From the NCBI GenBank assembly GCA_964437215.1, contig CAYTFZ010000115.1:1-7174 (forward strand): a DNA stretch of 7,174 nucleotides. Direction: 5' to 3'. Within the stretch, counting starts at the first letter, position 1. Every line of letters starts with the position of its first letter. The notes under the pieces were generated by a model. The model was not told the DNA's origin, ran no database searches, and saw only the letters and a list, made by a program, of their open reading frames with translations. Shown here piece by piece: positions 1 to 7,148 of the stretch. Source of the stretch: JAAYAN01 sp964437215 (GTDB taxonomy: Bacteria; Bacteroidota; Ignavibacteria; Ignavibacteriales; Melioribacteraceae). A program made the translations under genes and the position numbers.

Positions 1-36
1 CAAAATCTTATTTTAGCATATTAAAACTGGTTTTTC

Positions 37-957
37 ATGCTCGAAATTAAAAATCTTACTAAAAAATTTGGAATTATTACAGCCTTAAACGAGATATCTT
101 TATCCATTAATCGCGGGGAGTTTTTCGGACTTTTAGGTCCCAACGGTGCAGGAAAAAGCACGCTGATGGACTTGATAATCGGGTACAGTTTCCCTGATTC
201 GGGGCATATAATTTTAGAAGACGAAACTATTCTTTTTAACAACATCGAAATAAAAAAGAAAATAGGCTACGTCCCTCAGGAAATTTCCTTATACAAGGAT
301 TTCACTGCATTTCAGAATCTTGAAATATTCGGAAGGTTTTTCGGATTAAAAGGAAATGTACTTAAATCGAGAATAAATGAAGTTCTTGAACTTGTTCAGC
401 TTGAAACAAGGGCAAAAAGCAAAGTTGAGGAATTTTCGGGCGGAATGAAACGCAGATTAAATCTTGCCGCAAGTATATTGCATAATCCGGGATTGATTTT
501 ATGTGATGAGCCGACAGTAGGGGTCGATCCTCAAAGCCGCAACGCTATTTTCGAAATGTTGAAAAAGCTTAACAGCGAAGGCAAAACTGTTATTTACACA
601 ACTCATTATATGGAAGAAGCCGAAAGACTCTGTTCGAAAATGGCGATAATTGATAACGGAAAAATTATAGCAGAAGGAAATCTTAAGGATTTGATAAACA
701 AAGCCGGTAATAAAGAAAAAGTAAAAATTATAAAGAATCGGGAGACAGAAAAATTCTGCAATGAATTTAAAGAAATGGGCATTTTTTCGGAAAACGAATA
801 TTATTACGAAATTCTTCCGGAAAAAAAATACGAAAGTCTTTCTGTGTTATTCGGCAGATTTGAAAATCTTGAAATTAAAAAAGGATACATCGAAATGCAG
901 CGGCCTGCTCTAGAAGATGTATTTTTAACTTTAACAGGCAGGAGTTTGCGGGATTGA
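37..957 (+). CDS. ABC-2 exporter ATP-binding protein (first module)
   Basis: This 306-residue cytoplasmic ATPase should power the membrane permease encoded just downstream. All nucleotide-binding motifs are seen: Walker A GPNGAGKST (residues 34-42), Q-loop Gln81 (YVPQ), signature FSGGM (133-137), Walker B LILCDEPT (153-160) with catalytic Glu158, D-loop VGVD (161-164) and switch His190. Residues from about 205 to 300 form the C-terminal extension common in drug- and ion-exporter ATPases of the CcmA/NatA type (COG1131). The protein ends with a typical PALEDVFLTLTGR motif (289-302). An in-frame TAA at 22-24, with no start codon in between, fixes ATG 37 as the start. No good Shine-Dalgarno sequence precedes it. 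The stop overlaps the next gene by 4 bases. The substrate is unknown. The family call is very secure, a specific function is not. Confidence 0.95.
   Translation: MLEIKNLTKKFGIITALNEISLSINRGEFFGLLGPNGAGKSTLMDLIIGYSFPDSGHIILEDETILFNNIEIKKKIGYVPQEISLYKDFTAFQNLEIFGRFFGLKGNVLKSRINEVLELVQLETRAKSKVEEFSGGMKRRLNLAASILHNPGLILCDEPTVGVDPQSRNAIFEMLKKLNSEGKTVIYTTHYMEEAERLCSKMAIIDNGKIIAEGNLKDLINKAGNKEKVKIIKNRETEKFCNEFKEMGIFSENEYYYEILPEKKYESLSVLFGRFENLEIKKGYIEMQRPALEDVFLTLTGRSLRD
940..944 (+). promoter_or_regulatory. Ribosome binding site for the TTG-initiated permease
   Basis: AGGAG lies inside the end of the upstream ATPase gene, 9 bases before TTG 954. It supports the TTG as the true start over the next in-frame ATG at 990, which would cut off the amphipathic N-terminus that precedes the first membrane helix. 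Confidence 0.6.
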
Positions 958-2267
958 AAAATGTTATTTTGTTAGTCTGGAAAAATTTCATGGCATTTAC
1001 CAACGACCGTTCGGCTATGATTTTAACATTTATTGTGCCTGCTGTTCTTATCTTAATTTTTGGAACAATATTCGGCGGCGGCACCGAAAAGATGGGTAAA
1101 ATACCGGTTATTTTTGTAAATAACGACAGCACTGAAGTATCGGAAATAATTGAAAAAAAACTGCAAAACACAAAAGAGATATCGCTTGTAAAAACTTTTT
1201 TTAACAACAGCAGCAAAACCGAAGAATATTATACCGAAAAAACTGCAATCGAACACATAAAACAGGGTAAAATTTCATCGGCTTTAATCATACCGGAAAA
1301 TTCATTTTCCGATACATCTTCGGCGTTAAATTTTAAATTCTATTTCGATCCGCGAAACGAAATCGAATATTCCATTTTACAGGGTACTTTGCAAAAAGCA
1401 ATTATGGGTGAAATTCCTAATCTTGCACCGGTATTATTAAAAAGAAAAGTAAAAGAAATTATAGGATCGGACAGCACAAATCAGTACTATAAATCAATTT
1501 CACAAATTACAGGACAGTATTTTAATGTTTCTCCCGATTCAATTTTAGATGCAATGACATCCGAAGATTTCAACTTTTCTGATACAGACACATCATCAAA
1601 CGCAAATATTATGGATGATTTTTTGAAGTTCGAAACAATCCAGCTTGTTGGCGAAAACCTCGAAAATCCGGGAGTAACCCGAATTGTAGGCGGTTTTGCG
1701 GTAATGTTTTTGCTGTTTTCGCTTTCTGGTATTATCAGCGCATTTTTTGAAGAGAAGAATTCCGGCTGTATAAAAAGACTGTTATGCAGTCCGGTTAAAC
1801 GATCGCACATTTTATGGGGCAAATATTTCTTTTCGTTAATTATCGGAATAATTCAGCTTTTAGTCTTATTTTTAATTGCGTGGGCAGCGTTTGATGTGGA
1901 TATATTTTCTAATTTCTTAAATCTGTTTATAGTAATTGTTGTTTCGGCTGCTGCTGCTGTTGCTTTCGGAATGCTTATTACAGCTGTTTCGAAAACGCAG
2001 GATCAGGCAAGCGGACTTTCGACATTATTTATACTTACGATGTCTGCCTTGGGAGGCGCCTGGTTTCCGGTTACGCTGCTTCCCGAATGGCTGCAGTCGC
2101 TGGCGCGGGTTACAATTACATATTGGTCTGTGGAAGCTTTTTTACAGGTGCTTTGGCGCAATTCAAGTTTCAGCGGAATAATGTTTAATGTTTTTATTCT
2201 TGCTTCGGCAGCTTTTATTGCTAATTATTATTCATTTATTCGTTTCCGTAAAGGGAAAGTTATTTGA
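954..2267 (+). CDS. ABC-2 type permease with large extracytoplasmic domain
   Basis: This 437-residue inner-membrane permease is the partner of the ATPase just upstream. By eye the layout is helix 1 (about 22-41), a soluble domain of about 200 residues (42-243), then five helices (about 244-265, 288-312, 320-345, 352-375 and 406-427). This is the layout of the ABC2_membrane_3 family (NatB/YhfP/YbhR-like exporters). Family hallmarks are the cytoplasmic EEKNSGCIKRLLCSPVKR segment (266-283), likely contacting the ATPase, and the GGAWFPVTLLPEWLQ loop (367-381). The start is TTG at 954, overlapping the upstream TGA as TTGA. An ATG at 961 is out of frame. The soluble domain is rich in Asn, Ser, Asp and Glu and gives no hint of the substrate. 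Lipid, drug, ion or polysaccharide export are all possible. Confidence 0.92.
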   Translation: MKNVILLVWKNFMAFTNDRSAMILTFIVPAVLILIFGTIFGGGTEKMGKIPVIFVNNDSTEVSEIIEKKLQNTKEISLVKTFFNNSSKTEEYYTEKTAIEHIKQGKISSALIIPENSFSDTSSALNFKFYFDPRNEIEYSILQGTLQKAIMGEIPNLAPVLLKRKVKEIIGSDSTNQYYKSISQITGQYFNVSPDSILDAMTSEDFNFSDTDTSSNANIMDDFLKFETIQLVGENLENPGVTRIVGGFAVMFLLFSLSGIISAFFEEKNSGCIKRLLCSPVKRSHILWGKYFFSLIIGIIQLLVLFLIAWAAFDVDIFSNFLNLFIVIVVSAAAAVAFGMLITAVSKTQDQASGLSTLFILTMSALGGAWFPVTLLPEWLQSLARVTITYWSVEAFLQVLWRNSSFSGIMFNVFILASAAFIANYYSFIRFRKGKVI

Positions 2268-2268
2268 A

Positions 2269-3207
2269 ATGAACATCATTGAAATTAAAAATCTTACAAA
2301 AGTTTATCAAAAAAGATACAGTAAAAAGAAAATAACAGCCTTAAATAATGTTAATCTCGAAATACCGCAGGGAATAATATTCGGACTTTTAGGACCTAAC
2401 GGAGCAGGGAAAACCACCTTAATTAAAATACTTCTCGAAATTGCTTTCCCTACTTCGGGGCAAACAAAAATGTTTAATTCAGATGAAAACAGAACAGAAC
2501 TTAAAAAGTTTACAGGCTACCTACCCGAAAATCATAAATATCCGTCTTACTTAACAGGTGAAGCAGTTTTAAGGATTTTCGGACAGCTTGGAGGCTGCGA
2601 TCATAAAAATATTAAAGCAAGAGTTTCGTATGTGCTTGATCTTGTTGATATGAAAAATTGGGCTGATACTAAAATAAAAAAATACTCAAAAGGAATGATG
2701 CAAAGATTAGGACTTGCTCAGGCTTTAATGAACGATCCCAAACTTATTTTTCTGGATGAACCTACGGACGGGATCGACCCGATTGGCAGAAGTGAAATAC
2801 GCGAGATTCTAAAAAATCTAAAAAGCGAAGGTAAAACGATTTTCCTGAACAGCCATTTATTATCGGAGGTCGAAATGATTTCGGACCGGGCTGCAATTTT
2901 AAATAAAGGCGAACTGGTTTGGGATGGTGCCGTAAGCGATCTTACAGAAAACAGCAAAATCGTTAAAATAAGCACCGATCAGATGATGGGGGATTCAGTA
3001 TTACAGGAAATTCAAAAAAAATATGATATAAAAAAATGCAGTCAAAACTGTATTTCAATAGCTTTATCCGAAATTAAAGATGTGAATTTCGCAATAGATG
3101 AATTAAGGAAAAATAATATTGATATTATTTCCGTTATCCCCGAAAAACAATCGCTGGAAGAAATGTTTATTTCGCTGATAAAAAATGCGGAGACAGAAAT
3201 AAAATGA
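2269..3207 (+). CDS. ABC-2 exporter ATP-binding protein (second module)
   Basis: This 312-residue cytoplasmic ATPase is presumed to drive the short permease that follows. Walker A is GPNGAGKTT (42-50), Walker B LIFLDEPT (159-166) with catalytic Glu164, D-loop DGID (167-170) and switch His196. Two motifs differ from the textbook form. The Q-loop reads GYLPEN with Glu87 in place of Gln, and the signature is YSKGM (139-143) in place of LSGGQ. Both variants are familiar in NosF/COG1131-type ATPases, so the protein is probably active. Residues from about 215 to 312 are the variable C-terminal domain. The reading frame is open back to 2188 inside the permease gene, but ATG 2269 is preferred because it puts MNIIEIKNLTKVY at the usual family N-terminus. 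It starts 1 base after the upstream stop, with a weak AAGGGA at 2251-2256. The stop overlaps the next start (ATGA). The substrate is unknown. Confidence 0.94.
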   Translation: MNIIEIKNLTKVYQKRYSKKKITALNNVNLEIPQGIIFGLLGPNGAGKTTLIKILLEIAFPTSGQTKMFNSDENRTELKKFTGYLPENHKYPSYLTGEAVLRIFGQLGGCDHKNIKARVSYVLDLVDMKNWADTKIKKYSKGMMQRLGLAQALMNDPKLIFLDEPTDGIDPIGRSEIREILKNLKSEGKTIFLNSHLLSEVEMISDRAAILNKGELVWDGAVSDLTENSKIVKISTDQMMGDSVLQEIQKKYDIKKCSQNCISIALSEIKDVNFAIDELRKNNIDIISVIPEKQSLEEMFISLIKNAETEIK

Positions 3208-4022
3208 AAAACATTTACTTAATTTCTATGTTTACGCTGCGCGAAGCATTTTCCCGAAAGATAATTATTACGTTTGCCGGAATATCAACATTTGTTCTGC
3301 TTTTATTCCTTGCGGTTTTTTTATCGTTCGATACAGGTATTTTGGATTTTAAATTTTCTACAAACGGAATGCTGTATTCTCCCGGATATACTTTAGCAGA
3401 AAAAATACAGGCGTTTGTTTCAATTCCAATTTTCGGCGGAACGCTATTATTATCAATATTTTCAGCATCAGGCTTTATTCCGCACCTTCTCGAAAAAGGC
3501 AATATCGACTTGTTTTTATCGAAACCTGTTAAGCGGTACGAACTTTTAACCGGAAAGTTTTTCGGCGGAATATTAATGGTTTTCTTAAATATTGCTTATC
3601 TTGTTATCGGCTTGTGGCTGCTATCGGGAATTAAATTCGGTTATTGGAATTTCAATTTTCTTTTAACAATACCGGTTACAACTTTTGCGTTTTCGGTATT
3701 GTATGCGTTAATGATTTTAACCGGAGTAATTACGCAAAGTTCTTTGCTTGCAATGATGCTAACATATCTTATATATTTCGTTCTATCACCGGTTTTGGCT
3801 TTACGGGAACAGATAGCATTTATTACAGGCAGCAATTTTTTAGAAAACTTTTTAAATACAATGTTTTATATTGTACCTCGAATTACCGAGCTTGCAGACC
3901 AAAATGCAAGAATTGCAGAGCAGTTGCCTGTTGAAAACTGGGAAGCTTTTATAAATTGCGGCATTTTCGGGGTTGTTGTTTATGGAATATCGGTGTATAT
4001 TTTTAATAAGAAAGATTTTTAG
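3204..4022 (+). CDS. ABC-2 type permease, NosY-like (COG1277)
   Basis: This 272-residue inner-membrane protein has six predicted helices (about 20-41, 70-94, 118-142, 150-176, 180-202 and 247-267) and no large soluble domain. That matches the small permeases of the ABC2_membrane_2/NosY/COG1277 group, which are typically 250-280 residues. The segment LFLSKPVKRYELLTGKFFGG (103-122) is the characteristic cytoplasmic loop and start of helix 3 in this group. Its ATG overlaps the stop of the preceding ATPase as ATGA, a strong sign of translational coupling and of a shared complex, probably two ATPases with two permeases. A GGAGA at 3189-3193 can serve as ribosome binding site. NosY acts in copper-site maturation of nitrous oxide reductase, but no nosD or nosZ is seen here, so that role should not be carried over. 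Confidence 0.9.
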   Translation: MKNIYLISMFTLREAFSRKIIITFAGISTFVLLLFLAVFLSFDTGILDFKFSTNGMLYSPGYTLAEKIQAFVSIPIFGGTLLLSIFSASGFIPHLLEKGNIDLFLSKPVKRYELLTGKFFGGILMVFLNIAYLVIGLWLLSGIKFGYWNFNFLLTIPVTTFAFSVLYALMILTGVITQSSLLAMMLTYLIYFVLSPVLALREQIAFITGSNFLENFLNTMFYIVPRITELADQNARIAEQLPVENWEAFINCGIFGVVVYGISVYIFNKKDF

Positions 4023-4074
4023 TTTATAAGAAATTAATTTACAAAAGAAACAAAAGTTAAAATAAGGTTAAAAA

Positions 4075-5010
4075 ATGCCAGAAGAAAAACTTAGGCTCGA
4101 AGATCTGCTTGGATCTCTTAAAAAAAACGAAGATACCGAAATTATCAATAAGGTAGCAATTATAGGCGCTGGAATTATGGGACAGGGAATAGCGCAGACT
4201 ATTGCTGCCGCCGGATATGACGTTATTATTGTTGAAAGGGACGAGCGGTATTTAAATTATGCCCAGGAAAAACTTAAAGAATCGATGGAGCACGAAATTG
4301 CCCGCTGGGCTATGACAAAAAGTGAAATGCGTGCTATTTTAAGCCGGCTTGCATGGACGGTCAGGCTGGAAGAAGCACGGGATTGCGACGTTATAATTGA
4401 AGCTATGGCGGAAAATTACGAGCTTAAAAAGATGATATTTATTGAACTTGATCAGATGGTTAAACACGAAACAATTCTTGTATCAAACACTTCCACTTTA
4501 AGCCTTTCAAAAATTGCCGAGCTTACAAAAAGAGCCGATAAAATTATAGGTATGCATTTTCTCAGTCCCGTGCCAAAAGTGCCTTTGGTAGAATTAATCC
4601 GAGGGCTTCGTACTTCTGATAAAACAATGGAAGTAATGAAGAATTTTGCAAAAAAGATAGGAAAAACAGCTATTGAAGTTTATGAATATCCGGGATTTGT
4701 TACAACAAGAGCAATTGTACCTTTATTAAATGAATGTATGTATATTCTTTTAGAAGGAGTTGCAACTGCCGGAGATATTGATAAAGCAATGAAGCTCGGT
4801 TTTAACTTCGGGATGGGTCCGCTTGAGATGGCGGATTCGATGGGATTGGATGAAGTTTTAATGTGGATGGAAACTTTATGGACAACACTCGGAGAACCAA
4901 GGTACCGTCCTTGTCCCATTTTAAGAAAGCTCGTAAGAGAGCAAAAGTTAGGGAAAAAATCGGGTGAAGGATTTTTTAAATATGCAGCTGACGGAAAAAA
5001 AATAAGTTAG
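4075..5010 (+). CDS. 3-hydroxyacyl-CoA (3-hydroxybutyryl-CoA) dehydrogenase
   Basis: This 311-residue enzyme should oxidise (S)-3-hydroxyacyl-CoA to 3-ketoacyl-CoA with NAD(P), or run in reverse for butyrate-type fermentation. The N-terminal Rossmann domain has GAGIMG (31-36), with Glu54 at the end of the second strand (VIIVERD), which favours NAD. The C-terminal domain begins near the YPGF motif (205-208) and includes MGPLEMAD (247-254). Aligned by spacing with human HADH, catalytic Ser137, His158 and Glu170 correspond to Ser140, His161 and Glu173. Asn208 is replaced by Thr211 (GFVTTR) and Asn161 by Ser164 (HFLSPVP). About 24 charged residues precede the Rossmann fold, longer than in typical Hbd proteins, and no other suitable start exists downstream. 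A TAAGG at 4063-4067 lies 7 bases before the ATG. Acetate kinase follows after 16 bases. The exact chain length preference is unknown. Confidence 0.92.
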   Translation: MPEEKLRLEDLLGSLKKNEDTEIINKVAIIGAGIMGQGIAQTIAAAGYDVIIVERDERYLNYAQEKLKESMEHEIARWAMTKSEMRAILSRLAWTVRLEEARDCDVIIEAMAENYELKKMIFIELDQMVKHETILVSNTSTLSLSKIAELTKRADKIIGMHFLSPVPKVPLVELIRGLRTSDKTMEVMKNFAKKIGKTAIEVYEYPGFVTTRAIVPLLNECMYILLEGVATAGDIDKAMKLGFNFGMGPLEMADSMGLDEVLMWMETLWTTLGEPRYRPCPILRKLVREQKLGKKSGEGFFKYAADGKKIS

Positions 5011-5026
5011 AAAAATCGGGGTAGAA

Positions 5027-6232
5027 ATGAAAGTTTTAGTTCTTAACTGCGGAAGTTCTTCCATAAAATATCAATTTATCGATACCGAAAGCGGAATAGC
5101 TCTTGCTAAAGGTATGGTTGAAAGGATAGGGATGAGCAACGCGGTTCTTAATCACACATCATACGGAAAAGATAAAATTAAGATTGTTGGCGAAATACTC
5201 GACCACACGATAGCTATAAAATATGTAATAGGGGTTCTTTTAAGTCCGAACCACGGCGTAATAAAAGAAAGAAAAGAAATTGATGCAATAGGGCACAGAG
5301 TGGTTCACGGAGGAGAAGTTTTCAGCGGATCGGTTTTAATTACCGACCTTGTAATAAAAACGCTGAAAGATTTTATAGATCTTGCTCCGCTTCATAATCC
5401 TCCGAACATACGCGGAATTGAAGCTGCAAAAGAAAATCTTCCGGGAGTTCCTCAATGCGCAGTTTTCGATACAGCCTTTCATACGCGTATGCCCGAAAAG
5501 GCTTTCCTTTACGGAATTCCTTACGAATTATATACACGGCACAAAATCCGCCGATACGGTTTTCACGGAACTTCGCATAAATATGTAGCTCAAAGAGCTG
5601 CCGAATTTTTAGGAAAACCGCTTGAAACTCTTAAACTTATAACAATACATTTGGGAAACGGAGCCAGCATAACTGCCGTGCAAAACGGTATATCCGTCGA
5701 TACTTCAATGGGATTTACGCCGCTGGAAGGTTTGCTTATGGGAACAAGAAGCGGAGATTTGGACCCTTCCGTAATTTTATATATTATGGATAAGGAAGGA
5801 TTGAATATTTCGGAAGCAAATACATTGCTTAATAAACACAGCGGACTTATGGGCTTAAGCGGCGAAAGCAGCGATATGCGCGAAATTGAGCAGGCTGTGG
5901 CTGCAGGAAACAAACGCGCAAAAGATGCCTTTGATGTTATGATATACAAAATTAAAAAATACATAGGCGCTTATATTGCGGCTCTTGGCGGCTGCGATGC
6001 CATCGTTTTTACAGGCGGAATAGGCGAAAATTCGGTTGAAGTGCGCAGACAGGTTTGCGAAAATATGAGCTGTCTTGGAATAGAACTGGATGAAAAACTG
6101 AATCTGAATCCTCAGGGCGAGTGCGATCTTTCTGCCGGAAATTCGAAGATAAGACTGCTGAGAATACCTACAAACGAGGAACTTGTTATTGCAAGGGATA
6201 CACAAAGAATTATTTCGGAACAGATGAAATAA
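5027..6232 (+). CDS. ackA: Acetate kinase
   Basis: This cytoplasmic enzyme interconverts acetyl phosphate + ADP with acetate + ATP, the ATP-forming step of acetate fermentation or the first step of acetate uptake. At 401 residues it has the normal family length. All residues known from the Methanosarcina thermophila enzyme are present at the same numbers: Asn7 (NCGSSS), Arg91 (GHRVVHGG), His123 (PLHNPP), Asp148 (FDTAFH), His180 (YGFHGTSH), His208 (IHLGNG), Arg241 (GTRSGDLDP) and Glu384 (PTNEE). The phosphate-binding loop FTGGIGEN (328-335) is also clear. Butyrate kinase is excluded by the length and these motifs. A GGGG at 5018-5021 lies 5 bases before the ATG. It is probably co-transcribed with the dehydrogenase 16 bases upstream. 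The usual partner, phosphotransacetylase (pta), is not in the window. Confidence 0.98.
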   Translation: MKVLVLNCGSSSIKYQFIDTESGIALAKGMVERIGMSNAVLNHTSYGKDKIKIVGEILDHTIAIKYVIGVLLSPNHGVIKERKEIDAIGHRVVHGGEVFSGSVLITDLVIKTLKDFIDLAPLHNPPNIRGIEAAKENLPGVPQCAVFDTAFHTRMPEKAFLYGIPYELYTRHKIRRYGFHGTSHKYVAQRAAEFLGKPLETLKLITIHLGNGASITAVQNGISVDTSMGFTPLEGLLMGTRSGDLDPSVILYIMDKEGLNISEANTLLNKHSGLMGLSGESSDMREIEQAVAAGNKRAKDAFDVMIYKIKKYIGAYIAALGGCDAIVFTGGIGENSVEVRRQVCENMSCLGIELDEKLNLNPQGECDLSAGNSKIRLLRIPTNEELVIARDTQRIISEQMK

Positions 6233-6280
6233 AAATTAACTGACTATATCTTTCATTAAAGAAATATTTAGCGGGGATTT

Positions 6281-7072
6281 ATGGATCTGCAAATTAAAAA
6301 TAAAACTGCTCTCGTAAGCGCTTCAAGTCAGGGAATTGGCTTTGCAGTTGCCGAAGCCTTAATTAAAGAAGGATGCAAAACTGCAATTTGTTCGAGTAAC
6401 AAAAATAATCTTGTAAAAGCTTCGGCACAATTGCGCGAAAATACGGGATTTGAACCATTGTGGTGCGTATGCGATATAAATTCCGAAAAAGATATTGAAA
6501 ATGCCGTTAAAGCAGTGCAAAATGCTTACGGCGATATCGATATAATGGTTAACAACTGCGGAGGACCGGCGCCAGGTTTGTTTGATGAAACTGACGATAA
6601 AAAGTGGGATGAAGGTTTTAACCAGGTATTGCTGAGCGCGGTGCGTTTTTGCAGACTTGTTTTGCCGGGAATGAAAGCTAAAAACTGGGGAAGAATAATT
6701 AATATTACATCTGTTGCCGTAAAAGAACCTATCGATAATCTCATACTTTCAAATTCATTCCGAAGCGCTGTAACGGCTATGGCAAAAACATTAAGCAAGG
6801 AAGCGGGAAAATATAATATTACAGTTAATAATGTTGCCCCAGGGTATACTCTTACTGCAAGATTATACGAACTTGCGGTTGAAAAAGCCAGAGTTTCTTC
6901 GCAGTCGCACGAACACGTACTTGCTTCGATGGCTGCGGGAATACCGCTTAAAAGATTGGCGCGCCCCGATGAAATTGCTTCGGTCGTGGCGTTTCTTGCT
7001 TCGGAAAATGCCGGATTTGTTACCGGAACTACAATCCAGGTTGACGGCGGTATGACGAAAACGGTGGTATAA
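6281..7072 (+). CDS. Atypical SDR-family oxidoreductase (FabG-like, degenerate active site)
   Basis: This 263-residue protein has the short-chain dehydrogenase/reductase fold. Seen motifs are a nucleotide loop SASSQGIG (13-20) where TGxxxGIG is usual, CDIN (64-67), NNCGGP (91-96) where NNAG is usual, Asn114, Ser144 (INITS), NNVAPGYT (183-190), RPDEIASVVAFLAS (228-241) and a C-terminal VDGG (254-257). The YxxxK catalytic pair is missing: LSNSFRSAV puts Ser157 at the Tyr position and Arg161 at the Lys position. This SNS[LF]R pattern matches the known subgroup annotated as BKR-like SDR, which lacks a perfect cofactor motif and catalytic tetrad. Calling it 3-oxoacyl-ACP reductase would therefore overstate the evidence. 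A GCGGGG at 6271-6276 lies 4 bases before the ATG. It follows acetate kinase by 48 bases with no visible terminator, so co-transcription is possible but not certain. Confidence 0.9.
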   Translation: MDLQIKNKTALVSASSQGIGFAVAEALIKEGCKTAICSSNKNNLVKASAQLRENTGFEPLWCVCDINSEKDIENAVKAVQNAYGDIDIMVNNCGGPAPGLFDETDDKKWDEGFNQVLLSAVRFCRLVLPGMKAKNWGRIINITSVAVKEPIDNLILSNSFRSAVTAMAKTLSKEAGKYNITVNNVAPGYTLTARLYELAVEKARVSSQSHEHVLASMAAGIPLKRLARPDEIASVVAFLASENAGFVTGTTIQVDGGMTKTVV

Positions 7073-7074
7073 AG

Positions 7075-7099
7075 AGTAGGAGTAAGAAGTAAGAGTAAG
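7075..7099. repeat. Short AGTARG tandem repeat
   Basis: Four imperfect copies of AGTARG (AGTAGG, AGTAAGA, AGTAAG, AGTAAG) start 3 bases after the SDR stop codon. One unit carries an extra A. The tract is purine-rich on the + strand and non-coding. It may be a small variable-number repeat, and no function can be inferred. Confidence 0.65.
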
Positions 7100-7148
7100 A
7101 TTTTTGGCTGCTGACAGGAATTTTAGTAAAATTAGTTTTAAATTTTAG

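Noticed and set aside
1487..1822. Long minus-strand open frame inside the first permease gene
   Set aside because: It lies entirely within a well-supported gene, and its protein has no recognisable motif. The same holds for the other antisense frames, such as 875-1216 and 5590-5964.
2188..2268. Open frame extending the second ATPase upstream to an ATG at 2188
   Set aside because: It would add 27 hydrophobic residues that overlap the permease gene in another frame. The family N-terminus fits ATG 2269.
4038..4063. Possible promoter (TTTACA and TAAAAT) before the dehydrogenase gene
   Set aside because: The spacer is only 14 bases and the start of transcription would fall on the ribosome binding site. 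AT-rich sequence gives such matches by chance.
4120..4127. Run of eight A bases in the dehydrogenase gene (another at 4995-5002) as a programmed slippage site
   Set aside because: The frame is intact through both runs, and A-runs are common in this AT-rich DNA. Slippage at the second run could change only the last few residues.
5027..6232. Butyrate or propionate kinase instead of acetate kinase
   Set aside because: The 401-residue length and all eight acetate kinase active-site residues at standard numbers favour AckA. Butyrate kinases are shorter and diverge at these motifs.
6233..6280. Small hairpin CTTTCATTAAAG between ackA and the SDR gene
   Set aside because: The 4-bp AT-rich stem is too weak to be meaningful.
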